Below are positions 17,896 to 21,513 of a DNA stretch of 21,513 bases, piece by piece; positions within the stretch are counted from its first letter, which is position 1; every line of letters begins with the position of its first letter. The position numbers and the translations under genes are program-made. The notes beneath the pieces were generated by a model. The model was not told where the DNA came from. It worked only from the letters and a program-made list of their open reading frames with translations, and made no database searches. Source of the DNA: a virus; the IMG/VR virus record IMGVR_UViG_3300047359_001240, positions 1 to 21,513 of that record. One strand, written 5' to 3'.

Positions 17896-18516
17896 ATGAC
17901 AAACACAATTAATGAACAAAACGGTGTATTTGTACAGGGGCATATTAAAATAAGTGACCCTAGCAGCGGCGAAGTCTTTGTTAACAAAAAGAACGCCATA
18001 CACTATGAAAATATGAGTATTGCTCTTGCAGAATCTTTAGGTAATGCAGGACAAGGGCCTATTGCTGTAATGAGCTTCGGCAACGGCGGTACAAATATAG
18101 ATACAACAGGAGTAATAACATATCTTACTCCAAACTCAACAGGAACAAACGCAGGTTTGTACAATCAAACGTTTACAAAGATAGTTGACGATAGAAATAC
18201 AGATAATTTAGATCCTACTAGAAACAAGATTGAAACTAGACACGTAAATGGTACAAATTATACTGATATTGTTATTACATGTTTACTAGATTACGGCGAA
18301 CCAAATGGTCAAGATGCATTTGATACAGCATCTGATACAGATAACAGTTTTGTATTTGACGAATTAGGGTTAAGAAGTGCTAGTGCAGACGGTATTATAG
18401 GCAACGGTAGATTATTAACACATGTTATTTTCCACCCTGTACAAAAGTCACTAAACAGATTGATCCAAGTAGACTATACGGTTCGAGTACAAAGCCTTAG
18501 CGGAGGTAACAGCTAA
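17896..18516 (+). CDS. Virion/baseplate-associated protein of unknown function, 206 aa
   Basis: The gene is complete, with AGGAA six bases before its ATG and a stop that overlaps the next start (TAATG). I do not recognise a named family with certainty. The N-terminal part (GHIKISDPSSGEVFVNKKNA, then IHYENMSIALAESL, residues ~15-50) and the C-terminal part (LLTHVIFHPVQKSLNRLIQV, residues ~175-195) read like a conserved myovirus structural protein. There is no signal peptide, membrane helix or catalytic motif, and no cysteine-rich site. It sits between the giant wedge-type protein and the fibre genes, the T4 gene 8/9 neighbourhood. A wedge or fibre-attachment role is therefore plausible, but it is shorter than T4 gp8 (334) and gp9 (288), and I see no resemblance to either. 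Confidence 0.7.
   Translation: MTNTINEQNGVFVQGHIKISDPSSGEVFVNKKNAIHYENMSIALAESLGNAGQGPIAVMSFGNGGTNIDTTGVITYLTPNSTGTNAGLYNQTFTKIVDDRNTDNLDPTRNKIETRHVNGTNYTDIVITCLLDYGEPNGQDAFDTASDTDNSFVFDELGLRSASADGIIGNGRLLTHVIFHPVQKSLNRLIQVDYTVRVQSLSGGNS
18502..18507 (+). promoter_or_regulatory. Strong ribosome binding site of the collar-fibre gene, with TAATG overlap
   Basis: GGAGGT lies eight bases before the ATG at 18516, within the last codons of the upstream gene. The upstream stop and this start share one base, as at 2848, so translation of the two genes is probably coupled. Confidence 0.75.
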
Positions 18517-20594
18517 TGGCATATCAAATCCAATTTACAGATTTTACAAATAAAGGATCTATTGTTGTAGAAGACAGAGAAATAAACAATACTGATACTA
18601 GTTTATCTCTACCTGGCAGAAACAGCACAGCATACGGCGAAGCGATTGCAAGCAACTTTTTGCATATTATAGAAAACTTTGCAAATAACAATCCGCCTGC
18701 TAATCCTGTTGAAGGACAAACATGGTATGATACAACAGTTGGCGTCGATGCACTTAAAGTATATGACGGAACAAATTGGATTGAATCAGGAGGCATCAAA
18801 AAAGGTGCGTCACAGCCTGAAGTTGGAAACAGCGTAATTGGCGACCTTTGGGTAGATACTAGTAATCAGCAATTATATTTGAACAACGGTTCAAGTTGGA
18901 TACTTGTAGGACCAGAATTTAGTGAAGGATTATCTTCGGGTACAAAAGCAGAACTAATTCAAGGTACCGATGACAAAAGTTATAGAATATTAAAAATTGA
19001 AGTAGATGCACAACCTATAGCAATTATAACAAATGCACAATTTACACCTAAAGTAAACATTAGAGGCTTTTCAGTTCTTAAGCCAGGATTTAATTTAACT
19101 AATTTAACATTGTCAAGTACTATTGCCAAATATAACGGCACAGCAGAATCAGCAGAAGCACTTAGAATTGGAAACAATAATATTCCATCTAGTAACTTTT
19201 TACGTGCTGATGTAGATACAACGTCAAATGGTATACTTTATGTTAAGAATAACCAAGGTGTGCAAGTAGGTGCAAATTCACAGTTAGCATTAGAAGCATC
19301 AGGAGAAAGCGGAGTTGTAAAAAGCAACTTCAATGGTGCTAGTTTAGACTTCAAAGTTAAAAATGATCAAGGCGAACAAACAGCAATTAGAATTAAGTCT
19401 GACACTAATGTTGGTATCAATCAAGAAAATCCACAAGTACCGTTAGATGTAACAGGTAGTGGTCGTTTTTCAGGTAACTTAGATGTTAATGGCATTGAAG
19501 ATGCAGATGATAGTTTTAATGATACATTAACTGAAGGTACTATTGTAACATCAGGTGGTGCAAGTGTTGCTAAGAATCTTAAAATTGGCGCAAAACTTAC
19601 TGTAAAAGGTCAAACAAATATCGGTGGCGATGTTGTTGCTGACCCAGATGCATTAACTAAACCTAATATGGAAGGGTTTGGCACTGTTAAAGCAGATACA
19701 TTTGAAGGTTTCTTTAACGGAAGTGTGTCAGGTACTATTAACGGTACAGCATCAAGCGCGGCAAAACTTAACAATAAAACTGTGTTTGAAATGACAGGTG
19801 ATGTAAGTTCAGATCCAATAACATTTGATGGTGCAGGCGATCTTACAAAAACATTTACAACTACATTAAGTGATAGATTTATATCAGATAAAAGTGTTGT
19901 TGTTACTCCTCAAACAGGAGACGAATTATTAATTAACAGAACACAAGGCGAAGGCGGATTATTTAGAATATCTCAAACAAACTTGTTGAAAGGTGTTCCA
20001 AAAAATCCAGTAGCAATGATTGTACCTTTTGCAGGCGAAGTTGCACCTCCGGGTTGGTATTTGTGTGATGGAAAAGAAATTAGACAAACAGAAGCATCAG
20101 CATTATACAACGTTATTGGATTTAAATTTAAAAATCCGGTTGATATGGATAATTCGTCAGCATCATTCTTTACTTTACCAGATTTTAGAGGTAGATTTTT
20201 ATTAGGTGCTGATAACATGGGCGGCTTACCAGCAAATACTACAACAAATACTAATGCAGATGCTGTAGGTAAAACAGCAGGTTCAGAATTTATAGATATT
20301 AAGAAAGAAAACTTACCAGAACACGAACACGACATGAAGTCACCTGGCGGTACACAGCATTATGCAATTATTGATGATACTGTACCACCCGGCGAGCAAG
20401 GAAGTATTAACCAACCGTTAAATATTTCCCAAGGCACACAAACAACTAGCGGTATTCCATCAAGCGGTGGAATAAAAGAAGGCGGAACAGACGGACAAGG
20501 ATCATTTAGAGGTGCAGAACAATTAGGTACAGCAATTGATGGGTTACCACCGTTCGCTACAGTAAACTACATAATATTTGCCGATAATGTTTAG
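18516..20594 (+). CDS. Tail fibre protein with phage tail-collar domain, 692 aa
   Basis: The ATG follows a GGAGGT site at eight bases. Residues ~27-65 (LPGRNSTAYGEAIASNF, IIENFANNNPP) form an N-terminal block shared with the next gene. Two 'G..W.DT....L...G..W' modules follow, with WYDT at 70-73 and WVDT at 112-115. The middle is a beta-repetitive shaft: NVGINQENPQVPLDVTG (298-314), TSGGASVAKNLKIGAKL (~345), and a GSVSGTINGTA-type stretch (~405-425). Residues 499-571 are the tail-collar domain (VAMIVPFAGEVAPPGWYLCD ... FFTLPDFRGRFLLG). After it come LPEHEHD (600-606), whose HxH pair recalls the metal-binding site of T4 gp12, and a C-terminal PPFATVNYIIF, typical of the family. The likely role is a trimeric receptor-binding fibre, short-tail-fibre-like. 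Collar membership is secure; the receptor is unknown. Confidence 0.88.
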   Translation: MAYQIQFTDFTNKGSIVVEDREINNTDTSLSLPGRNSTAYGEAIASNFLHIIENFANNNPPANPVEGQTWYDTTVGVDALKVYDGTNWIESGGIKKGASQPEVGNSVIGDLWVDTSNQQLYLNNGSSWILVGPEFSEGLSSGTKAELIQGTDDKSYRILKIEVDAQPIAIITNAQFTPKVNIRGFSVLKPGFNLTNLTLSSTIAKYNGTAESAEALRIGNNNIPSSNFLRADVDTTSNGILYVKNNQGVQVGANSQLALEASGESGVVKSNFNGASLDFKVKNDQGEQTAIRIKSDTNVGINQENPQVPLDVTGSGRFSGNLDVNGIEDADDSFNDTLTEGTIVTSGGASVAKNLKIGAKLTVKGQTNIGGDVVADPDALTKPNMEGFGTVKADTFEGFFNGSVSGTINGTASSAAKLNNKTVFEMTGDVSSDPITFDGAGDLTKTFTTTLSDRFISDKSVVVTPQTGDELLINRTQGEGGLFRISQTNLLKGVPKNPVAMIVPFAGEVAPPGWYLCDGKEIRQTEASALYNVIGFKFKNPVDMDNSSASFFTLPDFRGRFLLGADNMGGLPANTTTNTNADAVGKTAGSEFIDIKKENLPEHEHDMKSPGGTQHYAIIDDTVPPGEQGSINQPLNISQGTQTTSGIPSSGGIKEGGTDGQGSFRGAEQLGTAIDGLPPFATVNYIIFADNV
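20010..20226 (+). other. Phage tail-collar domain
   Basis: Residues 499-571 show the hallmark order 'G...aPPGWYLCDG', then 'ALYNVIG', then 'F.LPDFRGRFLLG.D'. This is the collar family found in gp12-type and lambdoid fibre tips. It marks the gene at 18516 as encoding a fibre. Confidence 0.85.
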
Positions 20595-20596
20595 GA
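20593..20596 (+). promoter_or_regulatory. Ribosome binding site of the second fibre gene
   Basis: AGGA begins within the TAG stop codon of the upstream gene (20592-20594) and ends six bases before the ATG at 20603. The gap between the two genes is only eight bases, so they are very likely co-transcribed. Confidence 0.6.
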
Positions 20597-20602
20597 AACG
20601 AT

Positions 20603-21513
20603 ATGAGTTATAATTTAAATAAAACAGATGGAACACTACTTACAGAACTTGTAGATGGTATATTAGATAACAACACTACTGACATAAGTTTAGTAGGTAG
20701 AAACTATTCTGGATACGGCGAATTTATAAATGAAAACTTTATAAAGATGCTAGAAAACTTTGCTAATCCAAATAGTCCTGTAACTCCACTAAAAGGACAA
20801 CTGTGGTATGATACAAGCGAAAACAAATTAAAGGTCTTTGATGGCACTAGTTTTCAATCAGCGGCTGGTAGTTTTATTAGCGAAACTTTTCCTTCAGGAC
20901 CAGTACCAGGCGATACATGGTTTAGCACAGAAGAAAAACAATTTTATTTGTATGACGGCGAAACATGGACATTAATTGGTCCAGCATTTAGTAGATTACA
21001 AGGCAAAAGTGGTGTTATTACAGATACAATTTTTGATACAGATCTTAATGCAAAAACAGTACTAAAAGTTTTTGTAGACGAAATATTACAGGCTGTAATA
21101 GCAGGTGAAACTTTTACACCAAACCCAATACCTAACAACTTAGTACCAGGACTAGTTACATCTGATAATGCTACAGGCACTATTTTTAAAGGTGTAAACT
21201 TAATAGACAGAACAAACTTCAAATATAGAGGTACCGCTGAGTTTGCAGAAAACTTAATTAATTCAGAAACTGGGTTAGAAGTTAAAGAATCCGAATTAAT
21301 GAAAAATAATACTGATCAGGTATTAGAAGGAAGATTAGACGTTAGAGTAAGTGCAGGTATATCAATTGGTGAAAACGATGATACTAGATTGTTTATGGAT
21401 AACGGTTTTACTATTAGGAATACTAGAGCAGGCGATGATTTTAATATTCTTGTACGTGGTGCTAATGATGTACTTGACCAAACAAATGCGTTAGTAATTA
21501 AACCTACATCAAA
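20603..21513 (+). CDS. Second tail fibre protein, paralogue of the upstream gene, 3'-partial
   Basis: An open frame runs from the ATG at 20603 to the end of the window, 303 full codons with no stop. The N-terminus is parallel to that of the preceding protein over ~215 residues. It has DISLVGRNYSGYGEFINENF against the upstream LPGRNSTAYGEAIASNF block, ENFANPNSPV against ENFANNNPPA, two 'W' modules (GQLWYDTSENKLKVFDG; GDTWFSTEEKQFYLYDG), then WTLIGPAFS against WILVGPEFS, ETFTPNPIP against AQFTP, and FKYRGTAEFAENL against AKYNGTAESAEAL. This is a tandem duplication that has diverged. Whether it also ends in a collar domain cannot be seen. It is likely another fibre or adhesin sharing the same attachment site. 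Confidence 0.82.
   Translation, partial: MSYNLNKTDGTLLTELVDGILDNNTTDISLVGRNYSGYGEFINENFIKMLENFANPNSPVTPLKGQLWYDTSENKLKVFDGTSFQSAAGSFISETFPSGPVPGDTWFSTEEKQFYLYDGETWTLIGPAFSRLQGKSGVITDTIFDTDLNAKTVLKVFVDEILQAVIAGETFTPNPIPNNLVPGLVTSDNATGTIFKGVNLIDRTNFKYRGTAEFAENLINSETGLEVKESELMKNNTDQVLEGRLDVRVSAGISIGENDDTRLFMDNGFTIRNTRAGDDFNILVRGANDVLDQTNALVIKPTS

Larger units (their letters stand above)
18594..21250 (+). repeat. Tandem paralogous N-terminal fibre modules (two copies)
   Basis: The ~215-residue N-terminal region of the fibre gene at 18516 recurs at the start of the gene at 20603, with the same module order and near-equal spacing: GRN..YGE block, two W modules, ILVGP/TLIGP block, FTP block, Y.GTAE.AE block. 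Similarity is clear at protein level but not at nucleotide level by eye, so the duplication is not recent. Coordinates span both copies. Confidence 0.75.

Noticed and set aside
19973-20335. Minus-strand open frame of 120 codons
   Set aside because: It lies entirely opposite the collar domain of the fibre gene, whose sequence is clearly under coding selection on the + strand. It is a shadow.
9915-20733. Other TATAAATA-like octamers, e.g. TATAAATG near 9918 and 20727 and TATAAATC near 12384
   Set aside because: All lie inside coding sequence, none precedes a gene start, and such strings are expected by chance in A/T-rich DNA. I saw no exact TATAAATA.
1-21513. tRNA genes, CRISPR arrays, insertion sequences, attachment sites, intrinsic terminators
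   Set aside because: Nearly every base is coding, intergenic gaps are at most 21 bases, and I saw no GC-rich hairpin followed by a T tract, no spaced direct repeats and no recombinase motif.

Overview
The window looks like part of the late structural (baseplate and tail-fibre) region of a T4-like marine myovirus. All five genes I support lie on the + strand and are packed end to end, with about 20 bases or fewer between genes and two stop/start overlaps of the form TAATG. Base composition is low, roughly one-third G+C on the lines I sampled by eye, and codons are strongly A/T-ending. The protein families (a baseplate-J/gp6-like wedge protein, a giant modular virion protein, tail-collar fibre proteins) are those of T4-like phages of marine picoplankton such as cyanobacteria, SAR11 and related low-GC hosts. 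The host cannot be fixed from this window. There is no tRNA, rRNA, CRISPR array, integrase, transposase or origin.

Layout. Bases 2-2848 hold the 3' part of a gp6-like baseplate wedge gene, whose 5' end is outside the window; it carries an EF-hand-like acidic loop and a Ser/Asn-rich tail. Bases 2848-17874 hold one uninterrupted 5008-codon gene, about 70% of the window. It sits where T4 has gene 7 but is almost five times as long. It is a mosaic of recognisable modules: an N-terminal conserved region, a cupredoxin-like domain that has kept only one of the usual metal ligands, a Trp-rich conserved core, four carbohydrate-binding-module-like motifs, FG-GAP-like beta-propeller blades split by large insertions, GSGY glycine repeats, and a C-terminal run of beta-domain repeats. 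Bases 17896-18516 encode a 206-residue protein of unknown function, preceded by a T4-late-promoter-like octamer that overlaps the giant gene's stop codon. Bases 18516-20594 encode a 692-residue tail-collar fibre protein. From base 20603 a second, paralogous fibre gene starts and runs off the window.

How they fit together (inference): the gp6-like protein forms the inner baseplate wedge ring. The giant protein probably builds or decorates the wedge and baseplate periphery, and its binding-type modules may face the host. The two fibre genes supply receptor-binding appendages. Strong Shine-Dalgarno sites and TAATG junctions suggest translational coupling across the cluster. The most unusual content is the giant gene, especially its degenerate cupredoxin-like domain and its interrupted propeller.
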